A DNA stretch of 64,000 nt from PGYR01 sp048267165. Its GTDB lineage: Bacteria > Bacteroidota > Ignavibacteria > Kapaibacteriales > UBA2268. The position numbers and the translations under genes were made by a program. Below are positions 42,613 through 52,103 of the stretch, piece by piece. Location of the stretch: the NCBI GenBank assembly GCA_048267165.1, contig JBLWYD010000011.1, forward strand, positions 1 to 64,000, given 5' to 3'. The first letter of the stretch is position 1, and every line of letters starts with the position of its first letter. The notes beneath the pieces were generated by a model. That model was not told the DNA's origin, did no database searches, and saw nothing but the letters and a program-made list of their open reading frames with translations.

Positions 42613-44103
42613 TTACCCCTCATCACCCTCATCCTCACTCGGCTTCGTTTCAGCTGGCTTCACCTTAGTCTTCGCAACCGGCTTCGGTGCTTCTGCAAAT
42701 GGTGTTTCGGGTGTGGGTTCAACTACGTCTTTGCCTTTCAGGTAATCTGGCAACTGCATGCCTGCCATGTTGAACATCTCTTGTAGTGGCGGTACGGATT
42801 TGTAGAGACCAGATATGAAGTTGGAAGTAGAAGTTTTACCGTCTGCTCCTCCGCCATTTTCCCAAACTGTTACCTTGTCGATTTTGATATTCTTAATTGC
42901 GTCTGCTTGCGTGCGTACCAACTCAGGTAGCTTATCGGCTATTAGTAGTAGTACCGCATCTTTTGCATCTTCGCCAGCGGCTTTTACTATGCGATCCAAA
43001 CCTTCGGCTTGTCTAGTTAGTATTTCGTATAGACCCTTCGCTTCTGCTTCTTTCTTGAAGAATATTGCATCGGCTTCACCTCGAGCAATTCTTCTAATTT
43101 TCTCAGCAGCAGCTTCGGCGTCTATTTCTATTTTTTGTTTATCTATTTGTGCAGGAACTATTATGTCTGCTCCTTGCTCTGCTTGCTTACGAGTAGCTCT
43201 AGCGTCTTCGGCTATCTTCTCGGCAGCGTAAGATTCCTCTAGTGCTTTCGCAGCTTGTACTTTTTCTGAGGCATCGGCTATTCTGTTAGCTTCGGCTTCT
43301 CTAGCTCTTCTTTCTGCGTCCGAATGTGCTATTTGTATCTTAGCTGTGTTCTCACCTTCTACTGCTATTGCATTGGCAGCAGCAACTTGTACTCTCTGGT
43401 CTTGCATTGCTTGTGCTTGCCCGATTGCACCGTCTCTGTCTTTCTGAGCAACTGAGATAATCGCATCGTTTATAGCTTTCGCTGCCGCTTCTTTACCAAG
43501 AGCCTCGATATAGCCAGACACATCGTGTATATCCGTGATGTTTACGTTTATCAGCTTTAGCCCAACTTTCTTCAATTCCTCTTCCACACTATGCGTTATG
43601 TGCGATAAGAACTTGTCTCTATCGGTGTTGATTTCCTCAATATCCATAGATGCTACGACCAAACGCAGTTGACCGAATATAATCTCCTGAGCTAGCTCTT
43701 GTATCATATCTTGGTCAAGACCCAATAGTCTTTCTGCAGCATTTTGCATAACACTTGGCTCAGTAGAAACCCCAATCGTAAATCGAGATGGCACATTCAC
43801 ACGAATGTTTTGCTTACTCAGCGCGTTAATCAGATTTACTTCTATAGAAATGGGGGTCAAATATAGGAACGAATAATCTTGGATAATAGGCCAGATGAAA
43901 GCCGCACCACCGTGCACACACTTCGCAGACGTGTCTCCGCCCGTCTTACCGAATACTACTAATATTCTATCCGAAGGACATCTTTTGTATCTCCTGAACA
44001 TAGAGAACAGGAACACGACTAGGATTAGCACTACGGCTACAACTAAAAAAACACCTGATGGGGCATCTGGATTAGACGCTAATAACATATTTAAAGTATT
44101 CAT
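42613..44103 (-). CDS. Flotillin-like SPFH protein
   Basis: 496 residues. One N-terminal span (VFLVVAVVLILVVFLFSMF) is followed by the SPFH/band 7 domain (about 40-220, with IDEINTDRDKF-like region and the conserved ISVAQKDRDGAIGQAQ junction). A long Ala/Glu-rich coiled coil comes next (about 225-395), then a C-terminal Pro/Lys-rich tail. It forms large oligomers in lipid microdomains. The gene lies 16 bases after its NfeD partner, matching the known YuaF-flotillin pairing. Confidence 0.92.
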   Translation of the reverse strand: MNTLNMLLASNPDAPSGVFLVVAVVLILVVFLFSMFRRYKRCPSDRILVVFGKTGGDTSAKCVHGGAAFIWPIIQDYSFLYLTPISIEVNLINALSKQNIRVNVPSRFTIGVSTEPSVMQNAAERLLGLDQDMIQELAQEIIFGQLRLVVASMDIEEINTDRDKFLSHITHSVEEELKKVGLKLINVNITDIHDVSGYIEALGKEAAAKAINDAIISVAQKDRDGAIGQAQAMQDQRVQVAAANAIAVEGENTAKIQIAHSDAERRAREAEANRIADASEKVQAAKALEESYAAEKIAEDARATRKQAEQGADIIVPAQIDKQKIEIDAEAAAEKIRRIARGEADAIFFKKEAEAKGLYEILTRQAEGLDRIVKAAGEDAKDAVLLLIADKLPELVRTQADAIKNIKIDKVTVWENGGGADGKTSTSNFISGLYKSVPPLQEMFNMAGMQLPDYLKGKDVVEPTPETPFAEAPKPVAKTKVKPAETKPSEDEGDEG

Positions 44104-44119
44104 AATGTTTTACGGGGGA

Positions 44120-44695
44120 TTAATTGGATAATTTTTCTACTAATAAAAGCTCTGAGCTAACTACTTCAGTAACTTTGACAAGAGTCTGTGTTTTCAAATC
44201 TTCATCGGAATCGGTAATTGCTTCTAACTCACGCAAACTACCTTGTACCTTGATACTTATTTTGCCCATTTTAGAGCGATTGGCACCTATGGGCAGATAA
44301 ACTTCGCCAATAAGGCCAATTGCATTCGCTATTTTCAGAGTGCCTGATTCCGCCATTTTCGCCATCCAATAGAATAGAAGCGAGGTAAGCACCATCATTA
44401 TTAAACCAGCTACAGTGGAGATTATAACTGTAATCAAACTAGATATACCGTACTCTACGCAAGTGATACCCGTCCATCCGAAAATAGTAAAAAACGCAAC
44501 TACGCCTTTGAAGGTGAAGAACTGGAATCCCACTCCCCCATCATCGCCACCTGCCACATCCATATCGGCATCAATATCACCGTCGCCACCTATGAAAGTT
44601 AGTATAAATATAATAACAAATATAGCCGAGCCGATTAATGCTATGTACCAATATGCCTGCTCGAGGGTTGACATTCCGCTAAAAAATTCATTCAT
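44120..44695 (-). CDS. NfeD-like membrane protein, flotillin partner
   Basis: 191 residues. Three or so hydrophobic segments (AYWYIALIGSAIFVIIFILTFIG, VVAFFTIFGWTGITCVEYG, LITVIISTVAGLIMMVLTSLLFYWM) flank an acidic loop (GGDGDIDADMDVAGGDDGG). The C-terminal 65 residues form an OB-fold-like beta domain (IGLIGEVYLPIG... TLVKVTEVVSSELLLVEKL). This is the short, protease-less NfeD form (YuaF-like) that pairs with flotillins. The two genes are 16 bases apart. Confidence 0.85.
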   Translation of the reverse strand: MNEFFSGMSTLEQAYWYIALIGSAIFVIIFILTFIGGDGDIDADMDVAGGDDGGVGFQFFTFKGVVAFFTIFGWTGITCVEYGISSLITVIISTVAGLIMMVLTSLLFYWMAKMAESGTLKIANAIGLIGEVYLPIGANRSKMGKISIKVQGSLRELEAITDSDEDLKTQTLVKVTEVVSSELLLVEKLSN

Positions 44696-44774
44696 AATGT
44701 TTTATCAATTTTGTGATTATCGAATATATAGAAAATAATTGGATTATGGGAGAAATATATCATTGTTGGTCATG

Positions 44775-46040
44775 TTATATGTCTAATTTATTCTGATTAT
44801 CAAGCTCATCGAACTTCGCTTTCATAGTTGGGTTTCCGTGAGTCAATTTTTTGATAGTCAAATCTTCGGCTTTATTATTAGCCAAGCGTAGCTGATTTTC
44901 AGAAGATAGCAAAGCCGCTTTGGTTTTTTCAAGATGCGATATCGTCTTGTCAATTTCTTCAATTGCGGTGTTAAATTTACGACTAGCTAGCTCGTAATTT
45001 TTCGCAAAGCCGTCTTTGAAAGCGTCTATCTTTTCTTCAAAGTTAGTAATGTCCACGTTCTGATTTCTCATCATATTTAGCTCTGCTTTATACTGCATAG
45101 AATTCATAGCAGCATTGCGGAGTAGCGTGATAATAGGAATGAAGAACTGAGGTCGGACTACGTACATTTTGTTATACCGGTGAGACACATCAACTATACC
45201 CGAATTGTATAGCTCACTGTCTGCTTCTATCAACGAAACAAGAACAGCGTATTCACATTTCTTTTCATTACGGTCTTTGTCTAGCTCTTTGAAGAAGTCT
45301 TCATTCTTCTTCTTAGTTGCAGTCTCGTCGCCTTCGTTTTTCATCTCGAACATAATGGAAATTATCTCATTGCCAGCGTCGTCATTCTCTCGGTATATAT
45401 AATCACCCTTACTACCAGACTTAGCATCATTATCCTTCTCAAAATACGCTTTCTGGAATGCCGTAGGGCGGAGTTTGTTGAATTCGATTTCGCAGTGCTG
45501 TTCGAGTGATTCGCCTACCATTTTTGTTGATAGTTTGAGCTTCATATCCTTATAGCGTTCTATCATTTCATCTTTGGCTCTTAGCTCTATAGAATACTTT
45601 TCCGTCAGAGACTTTTCGAGTAATTGCGATTCCGTTTCCTTGTTCTGGAGTTTGTTTTTGTATTCGTTCAGTTCTTTTTCAACTAAGTTCACGGCTTCAG
45701 TTACGGAGAGCTTTTTCTGAGTTTCAGCATTCTCTATTTTTGATTTTAGCTCGGCAATTTCTGTCTCTTTTCTGGACAACTGGTTAGCAATAGCGAGTTC
45801 ATTCGATGACTTTAGTTCGGCTATTTCTCTGTCCTTTTTGGCTAGATGCTCTTGCAACGAGTTTTTAAGGTTAGCTTCTGCTAGCTTAACAGCGTTTTCC
45901 TGTTCTTTTTCGGCTATAGCTAGCCTATCGTGCAATTCAGTATTAAACTGGTCATCTCGGACTTGTTTAAGTATATCTGCGTATCCTGCTTCATCTATCT
46001 TGAAGGCCTTATTGCAATGCGGGCATATTATTTCGTTCAT
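44775..46040 (-). CDS. DUF2130 protein with zinc-finger-like N terminus
   Basis: 421 residues from the ATG at 46040; an earlier in-frame start at 46073 adds 11 residues before the conserved MNEIICPHCNKAFKIDEAGYADILKQVRD. The CxxC opens a short zinc-ribbon-like motif. A coiled coil of about 150 residues rich in Glu/Lys/Ala comes next. The DUF2130 core (about 175-330) has GESLEQHCEIEFN, GSKGDYIYRENDDAGNEIISIMFEMKNE and KKCEYAVLVSLIE. The order E...D...E-K within it resembles a PD-(D/E)xK nuclease pattern. Function unknown. Confidence 0.85.
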   Translation of the reverse strand: MNEIICPHCNKAFKIDEAGYADILKQVRDDQFNTELHDRLAIAEKEQENAVKLAEANLKNSLQEHLAKKDREIAELKSSNELAIANQLSRKETEIAELKSKIENAETQKKLSVTEAVNLVEKELNEYKNKLQNKETESQLLEKSLTEKYSIELRAKDEMIERYKDMKLKLSTKMVGESLEQHCEIEFNKLRPTAFQKAYFEKDNDAKSGSKGDYIYRENDDAGNEIISIMFEMKNEGDETATKKKNEDFFKELDKDRNEKKCEYAVLVSLIEADSELYNSGIVDVSHRYNKMYVVRPQFFIPIITLLRNAAMNSMQYKAELNMMRNQNVDITNFEEKIDAFKDGFAKNYELASRKFNTAIEEIDKTISHLEKTKAALLSSENQLRLANNKAEDLTIKKLTHGNPTMKAKFDELDNQNKLDI

Positions 46041-46105
46041 ATTGGTTGGGGTTTTTGTTTTAAATTTTACCAAAAAATGCAGTTAAGTTATCGTACTTCT
46101 CTTCT

Positions 46106-46813
46106 CTATATTCTGACAAGAGTTTTAAAATAAGTAGGTATCTCCGTCTGGAAAGTCATATCATCTTTCGTGTATGGGTGTCTTATAGTGAGTGAGCCGG
46201 AATGAAGAGCCAATCTTTGAGCACCTTTGCCCTTGTTCCCGTATATTTTATCACCAACTATAGGGTGACCAAATTCAGAAAAATGAACACGAATCTGATG
46301 TTTTCTACCTGTAAGAAGGGTTATTTCTAGCATACTATATCTAGTAGATTCAACTACTACTTTGTAGCGAGTTTTAGAAAATTTTGCTGTTTCAGAATCT
46401 TCTTTAGATGACACCTTGAAGTCCCTATCTTCCTTCAGTTCCGATGAAATTATACCATCTTTTTCTTCTAGTTTGCCGTGCACTACTGCGTAATAAGTTT
46501 TGCTGAAATGCTGCCAATGTTCCTGCAAAAAATTCTTCGCATTTTGGTTTTTGGCGAACACTAGAATCCCCGAAGTATCTTTATCAAGACGGTGCACTAT
46601 AAATATGCGATTTTTAGAACGTGCTATTCCTTTTCTAACATAATCAGTCAGTAGAAAGTAAGCTGTTTTTTCTTTTTCTCTTTCTGTCCCCATTGTCAAC
46701 AGACCAGCTATTTTATCTACAACGATTATATCATGATCCTCATATAGAATTGATAGACCTTTTGGTTGGTGCTTTTTTGATGGTTTTTTGAAACCTTGTC
46801 TTTTTTCTTGCAT
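46106..46813 (-). CDS. RluA-family pseudouridine synthase
   Basis: 235 residues. The catalytic segment HRLDKDTSG (74-82) holds the active-site Asp D77. RYSMLEITLLTGRKHQIRVHFSEFGHPIVGDKIYG and RLALHSGSLTIRHPYTK are the other RluA blocks. No S4 domain; a short basic N terminus instead. It converts specific uridines in rRNA or tRNA to pseudouridine; the target cannot be assigned from sequence alone. Confidence 0.92.
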   Translation of the reverse strand: MQEKRQGFKKPSKKHQPKGLSILYEDHDIIVVDKIAGLLTMGTEREKEKTAYFLLTDYVRKGIARSKNRIFIVHRLDKDTSGILVFAKNQNAKNFLQEHWQHFSKTYYAVVHGKLEEKDGIISSELKEDRDFKVSSKEDSETAKFSKTRYKVVVESTRYSMLEITLLTGRKHQIRVHFSEFGHPIVGDKIYGNKGKGAQRLALHSGSLTIRHPYTKDDMTFQTEIPTYFKTLVRI

Positions 46814-46936
46814 GACTATTTGACTGTTTAATTCGGGTAAGATTGATTATAATAATACGAATATACGACATTCGTATAAATGATTAACAATGGCAGAGAA
46901 TTACTTACCGAATCGGTTCAATAACCAAACACTCAT

Positions 46937-47557
46937 TTACTGCTTTCTAAAACTACAAAACACAAAGTTTTGGATAGAGCCAGATGGTGTTTTGTGGTCT
47001 ATTATTTTGCAATCAATTTTCTCGAATAGCTTCCCGAATCGGTCGGTCATTGTCTCTTCTGAATATTGCTTGATATCTATACCGCTGCATTTAGTTGGAC
47101 CTTGTTCAGAGAATGTACCGATGACCAAAACGCCTTCCGGGTTAATATTCTGGTGAGCTGTTTGTATGTAATTGGTAATCTCTTGCTCGTCTGTAAGGAA
47201 GTGAAAAGCCGCTCGGTCGTGCCAGAAGTCGTATTGCTCCGTTGGAGAGAAATCTGATGCGTCTGCAACTATCCATTTTACTTCGCTTGCTCTCTTACCT
47301 AGTCGCTGCTTTGCCCTATCAATAGCTGCTGATGAGATGTCGAGTACTGTTATATCTCTATAGCCCAGCTCTAATAAATTATCAACCAAAAAGCTATCAC
47401 CACCACCAATGTCTATGATTTTTGCGTTAGTGGGTACATCAAATTGAGTGAAGAAATCCAGTGACGTCAAGGGTGTAGGCTGATACCAGCTTACTTCCGT
47501 TAGCTCTTTCGTCTGGTATATATTCTCCCAGTGTTCTTTGCGGTTTAAGTTATTCAT
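46937..47557 (-). CDS. Class I SAM-dependent methyltransferase
   Basis: 206 residues. SAM motif I IIDIGGGDSFLVDNLLELG, motif II DITVLDISSAAID, and the DFWHDRAAFHFL segment at motif IV/post II. The N-terminal HWENIYQTKELTEVSWYQPTP is typical of thiopurine-like/TehB-like small-molecule methyltransferases. The substrate is unknown. Start overlaps the DsbA-like gene stop as ATGA, so both belong to one transcript. Confidence 0.88.
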   Translation of the reverse strand: MNNLNRKEHWENIYQTKELTEVSWYQPTPLTSLDFFTQFDVPTNAKIIDIGGGDSFLVDNLLELGYRDITVLDISSAAIDRAKQRLGKRASEVKWIVADASDFSPTEQYDFWHDRAAFHFLTDEQEITNYIQTAHQNINPEGVLVIGTFSEQGPTKCSGIDIKQYSEETMTDRFGKLFEKIDCKIIDHKTPSGSIQNFVFCSFRKQ

Positions 47558-48567
47558 TGGTTACCTTTTTTCATCCATATACTACCATTCTTCGTAGTCA
47601 ATTTATCCAATGTACCAGCAGCAGCAAGCTCTTCTAATAGAGTCTCGCTTTCTTCTCTTGGAGTGCCGGAAAGCACAGAAAATTCCTTCGCTGTTAGCGT
47701 ATTATATTTCGAGAATAGTGATTCCCAATTCTTGCTATACTCACTTTTTGTAATATCTGGACTGACTTTCAGAATCGCCATTTCATAGAAAGCATAGGGC
47801 TTTGAGCCATAGACTATTTCTTTATTGCCATTGCCATCAACTACGAATATTGTAGGGAAACCCCTAACACCGTATTCTCTAGCTACTTTCAAATCTTCTT
47901 CGAAAAGGGTTTTTGCTTTTCCATCAAAGTCAGTTTTCAGTTGCTCTACGTTGAGTCCTACATTGCTTGCAGCTATTGCCAAATTATCCCATTTAGCTAT
48001 GTTCTTCTTCTTCAAGAAAACCATCTCACGAATCTCTCGCATAAATAAATCTGCTTTCTTTGCATCTTGCAGTTGCGCTGCCTTATACGCTATAGAAGGT
48101 GGGTAAGACGAGTCTAGTGGGTCTTCAAGCCACACATCACCGTCTATAGGCATATCGTAATGTTCGCTTACTTCGTCCCAATGATGAGCTACATCCGAAG
48201 GCTTGCTAATACCACCACTATTATAACTCCAATCGGGTAGTAAACCGCCCATTCTGTATTCTATTTCTATACTATTTCCGTATTCGAGTTTTAGTTTTCT
48301 CAGTTGCGGTTCTATTCCCCAACAAGAAGAACAAATCGGATCGGTAAAGTACACTAGCTTTATTCTCTTATCATTTGATTGGCTAATGCTTGCGCTTGAT
48401 GCATTCGTTGAGTCACCGGGTTCGCAGACACCAGTTTCGATGTCACAAATAAGTGGGTTGTTTGTTGCAGTATCTTTATTCATATTATTCACTTTTGATT
48501 GTGCTTGATAGACAGTAATGCTAAACAATGATATTAGCATAATTATTAGGTTGATTCTATTTTTCAT
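47554..48567 (-). CDS. DsbA-family protein, SpxH/FrnE-like, with leader
   Basis: 337 residues from the ATG at 48567. An upstream in-frame TTG at 48573 adds only two residues. An N-terminal hydrophobic stretch (NLIIMLISLFSITVYQ) looks like a signal anchor, so the protein is likely exported, unlike cytosolic SpxH. The thioredoxin motif CSSC lies near residues 79-82 within FTDPICSSCWGIEPQLRKL; the helical insert has GGLLPDWSYNSGGISKPSDVAHHW. The C terminus (FSVLSGTPREESETLLEELAAAGTL) looks like a winged helix. It probably exchanges thiols or disulfides. Coupled to the methyltransferase gene. Confidence 0.85.
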   Translation of the reverse strand: MKNRINLIIMLISLFSITVYQAQSKVNNMNKDTATNNPLICDIETGVCEPGDSTNASSASISQSNDKRIKLVYFTDPICSSCWGIEPQLRKLKLEYGNSIEIEYRMGGLLPDWSYNSGGISKPSDVAHHWDEVSEHYDMPIDGDVWLEDPLDSSYPPSIAYKAAQLQDAKKADLFMREIREMVFLKKKNIAKWDNLAIAASNVGLNVEQLKTDFDGKAKTLFEEDLKVAREYGVRGFPTIFVVDGNGNKEIVYGSKPYAFYEMAILKVSPDITKSEYSKNWESLFSKYNTLTAKEFSVLSGTPREESETLLEELAAAGTLDKLTTKNGSIWMKKGNQ

Positions 48568-48638
48568 ATTCAAATTTATAATTTCTATTCAAGACGCAGG
48601 TATGCGGATGTTCGTATATAAAATAGTTAAACTACTAT

Positions 48639-49352
48639 TTACTTTATTATCATATCAGTTACGACACCAATCAGGACTGCCAATAGTGTAAATGTTATCA
48701 TGCCTAACATATATGCAAAAAATGCTTTTATATAACTTACGAATCTTCCTTTTTCAAAGAATTGGCCGATAGCCCAAGTAGTGTATACGAACCCAACTAT
48801 ACCTGCGATGGACATAAGTTCGATGTGAAATAAACCTTGCAGAATAGCAAATAGTGCAAATATCAACATACCCATTCCCATAGCAAAGCAGAGGAGTATA
48901 AGAATTTCAAAGAAGTTGTATTGATACTTTTTGAAGAACAATTTACACCATAGAGCAATGAATATTCCCATTATAATATTCGCGTAGCCATAGTGAGCTT
49001 GTATCCACTGGAAGATATAAGTAGTGGAGGTCATCTCTTCCCCACTGAACTTAATATAACTATCTTCAAAATGGAAAAAGTTGTTGACTATACTATAGAA
49101 AAGGGAGGTCAGAATGATAAAAAGAATCGGTTTTACTAATCTGCTTCTATTAGTTGTTATATAGTTTTTTACATTATCACCAGGTCTAGTTATCAATTCA
49201 CGAATCGTAAATAGAAACCCTTTTTCGAAATGCAGGACGTGCTTTATTTCGTGCATTATATAATGCCCGTCTATTCTTTCTAGCTCTTTTGCTTCGCCAC
49301 AATTGGGGCAATAGTTCTCTGTTACTTCTGTGTTGCAGTTATTACAATTCAT
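48639..49352 (-). CDS. DUF3667 membrane protein with zinc ribbon
   Basis: 237 residues. An N-terminal four-Cys zinc ribbon (C3, C6, C15, C18: CNNCNTEVTENYCPNC) is followed by the DUF3667 signature GFLFTIRELITRPGDNVKNYI..NRSRLVKPILFIILTSLFYS and about five membrane spans. The family is common in Bacteroidota and unassigned. A single gene between the DsbA-like unit and the arsenic operon. Confidence 0.87.
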   Translation of the reverse strand: MNCNNCNTEVTENYCPNCGEAKELERIDGHYIMHEIKHVLHFEKGFLFTIRELITRPGDNVKNYITTNRSRLVKPILFIILTSLFYSIVNNFFHFEDSYIKFSGEEMTSTTYIFQWIQAHYGYANIIMGIFIALWCKLFFKKYQYNFFEILILLCFAMGMGMLIFALFAILQGLFHIELMSIAGIVGFVYTTWAIGQFFEKGRFVSYIKAFFAYMLGMITFTLLAVLIGVVTDMIIK

Positions 49353-49505
49353 TCTTGTTGCTCGGGGTTACTAAGTTTCCTAAAAAACAAATCTCATTAA
49401 TCAGTTAATCGCACAACTGAAAAATAGGTTTATTTTAGATATTCTACAACTAAAACTTAGTTAGGATAGTATCTTAGGTGGTTAGGGTAGGTGTTTTTAC
49501 TTCTT

Positions 49506-50213
49506 CTATATTATGCCAGCGAAAATAGAAATATAGTATATACCTGTTATTAGAAAAACGACACCGGCTACTGTACGCATTACTTTTTCAACTTTAGTTA
49601 TTCTGCTATAGAAAAGGCCAACTTTTCCAGCAGTAAATGCAAGTAGATAAGTAAACAAAATAACGGGTAAACCAGTACCGAAAGCAAAGACAACAGGCAA
49701 GTATAGCCCATCAGCTGAAGCAATCGTCATAGGGATTAACATCCCGAAAAATAGTGCACCACTATACGGACAAAATGCGAGTGCAAACACTACTCCGATT
49801 AAGAATGAACCTAGCAGTCCTTTGTCTTTAAATTTTTCAGATAGCTTTTCTTGAAAGTTAAGCTTTCCGAGAAAATTGAGTCTGATTACGTTTAGTATTA
49901 TCAGTCCTATTATAATCAATAATGGGCCAAGATATTTTTCTCCATTCTGGTTAAAGAATCGGGCAATATGAAACTTGCTTGCACCGAAATAAAGTATGAG
50001 TCCGATAGCTGTATAACTAAATCCTCGACCTAGTGAATATAGAACTCCACTCAAAAACACCTTTCTTTTGCTCGATATATTTTTTGATATAAATGCAGTG
50101 GCAGTTATATTAGTAGCCAGAGGACAAGGGCTAATAGCAGTCATCAGCCCCAATACGAATGCAGACAATATTGGAATATTGTAGCTCTCTAATAGTGATT
50201 GTAAAAAATCCAT
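49506..50213 (-). CDS. arsG: ArsG-family permease
   Basis: 235 residues with six hydrophobic segments and two related halves: LGLMTAISPCPLATNITATAFISK near the start and VVFALAFCPYSGALFFGMLIP later, each with a Cys-Pro. This is the CcdA/TauE-like layout used by the ArsG family, proposed to export aromatic arsenicals. Its start and the ArsF stop share one base (TAATG). It is the last gene of the arsenic operon. Confidence 0.82.
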   Translation of the reverse strand: MDFLQSLLESYNIPILSAFVLGLMTAISPCPLATNITATAFISKNISSKRKVFLSGVLYSLGRGFSYTAIGLILYFGASKFHIARFFNQNGEKYLGPLLIIIGLIILNVIRLNFLGKLNFQEKLSEKFKDKGLLGSFLIGVVFALAFCPYSGALFFGMLIPMTIASADGLYLPVVFAFGTGLPVILFTYLLAFTAGKVGLFYSRITKVEKVMRTVAGVVFLITGIYYISIFAGII

Positions 50214-50644
50214 TAAAGGGCCTTTAATTCCGCTTCTATTTTTGCTTTCAATTCTTTAGAAAATACCTTTTTATCATTTCCTTTCATAAATGCAAAGTCG
50301 GTCAAATCTATATGAATTTCCTTACTACCTTTTATTACATTCAGGATTAAAGCTGTTCCTGATGCCTCGAATTTTTCAGCCATTTTTTCGTTCTTTTCAT
50401 CATCTACATTTATTACTTTGAAGGTGATTTTGCTTGCTTTCATTTCCTTCGAAAAATACTTATCCAAAGTATATTTTGTATTAGCTTCTATAGCATTGCA
50501 AGTCATACATCTGTGAGTAGAGTGGAAGTCCAGAACTTCAATGCGAGAGTCTGATTTATTAGTGATTTTATCTTTACTTTGCGCGTTACTAGTTGTTATT
50601 AGTAGTGCTAGAGTTAATACTGCGAGAAATTTTATTGTTTTCAT
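50213..50644 (-). CDS. arsF: ArsF-family thioredoxin-like protein
   Basis: 143 residues. Signal peptide (MKTIKFLAVLTLALLITTSNAQS), then a thioredoxin-like domain with CMTC at 46-49 inside EVLDFHSTHRCMTCNAIE and GTALILN as the cis-loop region. ArsF proteins accompany ArsG and are annotated as subunits of a nitrophenyl-arsenical reducing system. It should act in the periplasm. Directly coupled to arsG. Confidence 0.8.
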   Translation of the reverse strand: MKTIKFLAVLTLALLITTSNAQSKDKITNKSDSRIEVLDFHSTHRCMTCNAIEANTKYTLDKYFSKEMKASKITFKVINVDDEKNEKMAEKFEASGTALILNVIKGSKEIHIDLTDFAFMKGNDKKVFSKELKAKIEAELKAL

Positions 50645-50727
50645 TTTTTTACTGCATTTCAGTTAATAATAGTTTAATTCAAATTCATTTCAATTTCTAT
50701 TACTTAAAAATTAATTAGATTGACGGC

Positions 50728-51102
50728 TTACTTACTTATATGTTCAAATAAAATCTCGGCATTACCTACAACTCTTGTAGCTTCAGCAAATCGTGCAATT
50801 TTAAAAGTCTCAAGTAATTTTTCATTTGAGATATTCTGAACTTTAGCTTTATTCATTAATGCTTCTATACAAGATTTGCTACCAGTAGCTAATGCAACCC
50901 CTAGGTAGATAAGCGTTCTTGTTTCTGTATCTAGAGCACCATTATTCGGTTGTGCAAAACCGCTGCTATGTGCGTGTTCGTAAACCATCTCTGGCATTAC
51001 TTGACCTGCTAGTTCTATTGCTTTGGGTAATTTGCCGTCCATTGCTTGTGACATCATTTGTAGAATTTGATCTACTGTTGGTTGTTTCGATTGTGTGTTC
51101 AT
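50728..51102 (-). CDS. Carboxymuconolactone decarboxylase family protein
   Basis: 124 residues. CMD fold: AIELAGQVMPEMVYEH, LDTETRTLIYLGVALATGSKSCIEALMNKAK and the ARFAEATRVVGNAEILFE helix. Only a single Cys is present in the place of CxxC, so it is not a classical AhpD peroxidase. It lies in the arsenic operon between the permease (23-base gap) and arsF (83-base gap). A role in handling arsenic-linked oxidants is a guess from context. Confidence 0.82.
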   Translation of the reverse strand: MNTQSKQPTVDQILQMMSQAMDGKLPKAIELAGQVMPEMVYEHAHSSGFAQPNNGALDTETRTLIYLGVALATGSKSCIEALMNKAKVQNISNEKLLETFKIARFAEATRVVGNAEILFEHISK

Positions 51103-51125
51103 TTTACTATTTCTCTTATTTTAGT

Positions 51126-52103
51126 TTATAATAATACATTAAATAAATATCCTGATATGATGATACAGAGAGTAACGACACTAAAAAAGATGACTATAAG
51201 TTTGACAGTCATTACTTTCTTGAGTAGCATTGCTTCTGGTAACGATAGCCCCACAACGCCCATCATAAAGGCGATTGCAGTTCCCAGTGGTATTCCTTTT
51301 GCAACCAATACTTGAACTACTGGCAATATACCCGATGCGTTTGAGTACATTGGTACTGCCAATATAGTAGCAATAGGTACAGCAAAAAGATTGTCCTTGT
51401 CCATATATTGTTCGAAAAATCCTTCGGGTATATAACCGTGCATCAGTCCGCCAATGGCGATACCAACGATAACATAGGGAACTATTCCTTTGATAATTGT
51501 CAGGACTTCTTCCCAGATTACAGGCAATCTTTGTACTAGTGTTTGCTTATCTGCAACGAACGCTTCTTGTTCTTTTTGTGCATTTGCTAGCACCTCTTTT
51601 ACCCACGGAGTTAGGTGCGTTTCTAGATTTAATTTTTGTAATACTGCACCTGCAATAGTACCCAATAGTACACCACTCACTACATAAATAACTGTAGTTT
51701 TGAGCCCAAATAATCCAATGAATAGCCCAATCGCAACTTCATTAACTAAGGGCGAAGTTATCAGAAATGAGAAGGTAACTCCAAGTGGGATACCACCTCG
51801 CACAAAGCCGATAAACAGTGGAACAGATGAGCAAGAACAGAACGGAGTTACTACTCCGAATAGACTAGCCATTAAGTATTCCAACCCATATAGTTTATGT
51901 CTAGAAAGATAGTTCTTGACCTTGTCAATTGGGAAATAACTATTGACTATTCCCATCAAAAAAATGACTAGGAAAAGGAGTATCAGAATCTTAGCAGAGT
52001 CATATATAAAGAAGTTTAGCGCCTCCGCCAAATGCTGACCTCGGCTCAAATCAAAGATATCATATACTAGCCAATCTGCTATATTTTGAATCCAATCAAA
52101 CAT
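51126..52103 (-). CDS. Permease of the UPF0718/ArsP-like family
   Basis: 325 residues from the ATG at 52103; an in-frame TTG lies six bases earlier. Eight or so spans. Two permease halves carry SLFGVVTPFCSCSSVPLFIGFVRGGIPLGVTFSFLITSPLVNE and ILAVPMYSNASGILPVVQVLVAKGIPLGTAIAFMMG. The CSC motif and the paired N-S/T-S motifs are those of the ArsP-like permeases that export trivalent organoarsenicals, though relatives move other metals. It overlaps osmC by eight bases and is cotranscribed with the arsenic genes. Confidence 0.83.
   Translation of the reverse strand: MFDWIQNIADWLVYDIFDLSRGQHLAEALNFFIYDSAKILILLFLVIFLMGIVNSYFPIDKVKNYLSRHKLYGLEYLMASLFGVVTPFCSCSSVPLFIGFVRGGIPLGVTFSFLITSPLVNEVAIGLFIGLFGLKTTVIYVVSGVLLGTIAGAVLQKLNLETHLTPWVKEVLANAQKEQEAFVADKQTLVQRLPVIWEEVLTIIKGIVPYVIVGIAIGGLMHGYIPEGFFEQYMDKDNLFAVPIATILAVPMYSNASGILPVVQVLVAKGIPLGTAIAFMMGVVGLSLPEAMLLKKVMTVKLIVIFFSVVTLCIIISGYLFNVLL

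Noticed and set aside
42815..43231. 138-codon plus-strand frame inside the flotillin gene
   Set aside because: It is the antisense of the Ala/Glu-rich coiled coil, which often lacks stops on the other strand; no family features.
46890..47268. Plus- and minus-strand alternative frames in the methyltransferase gene
   Set aside because: The methyltransferase frame has clear SAM motifs; the others are uninterrupted by chance.
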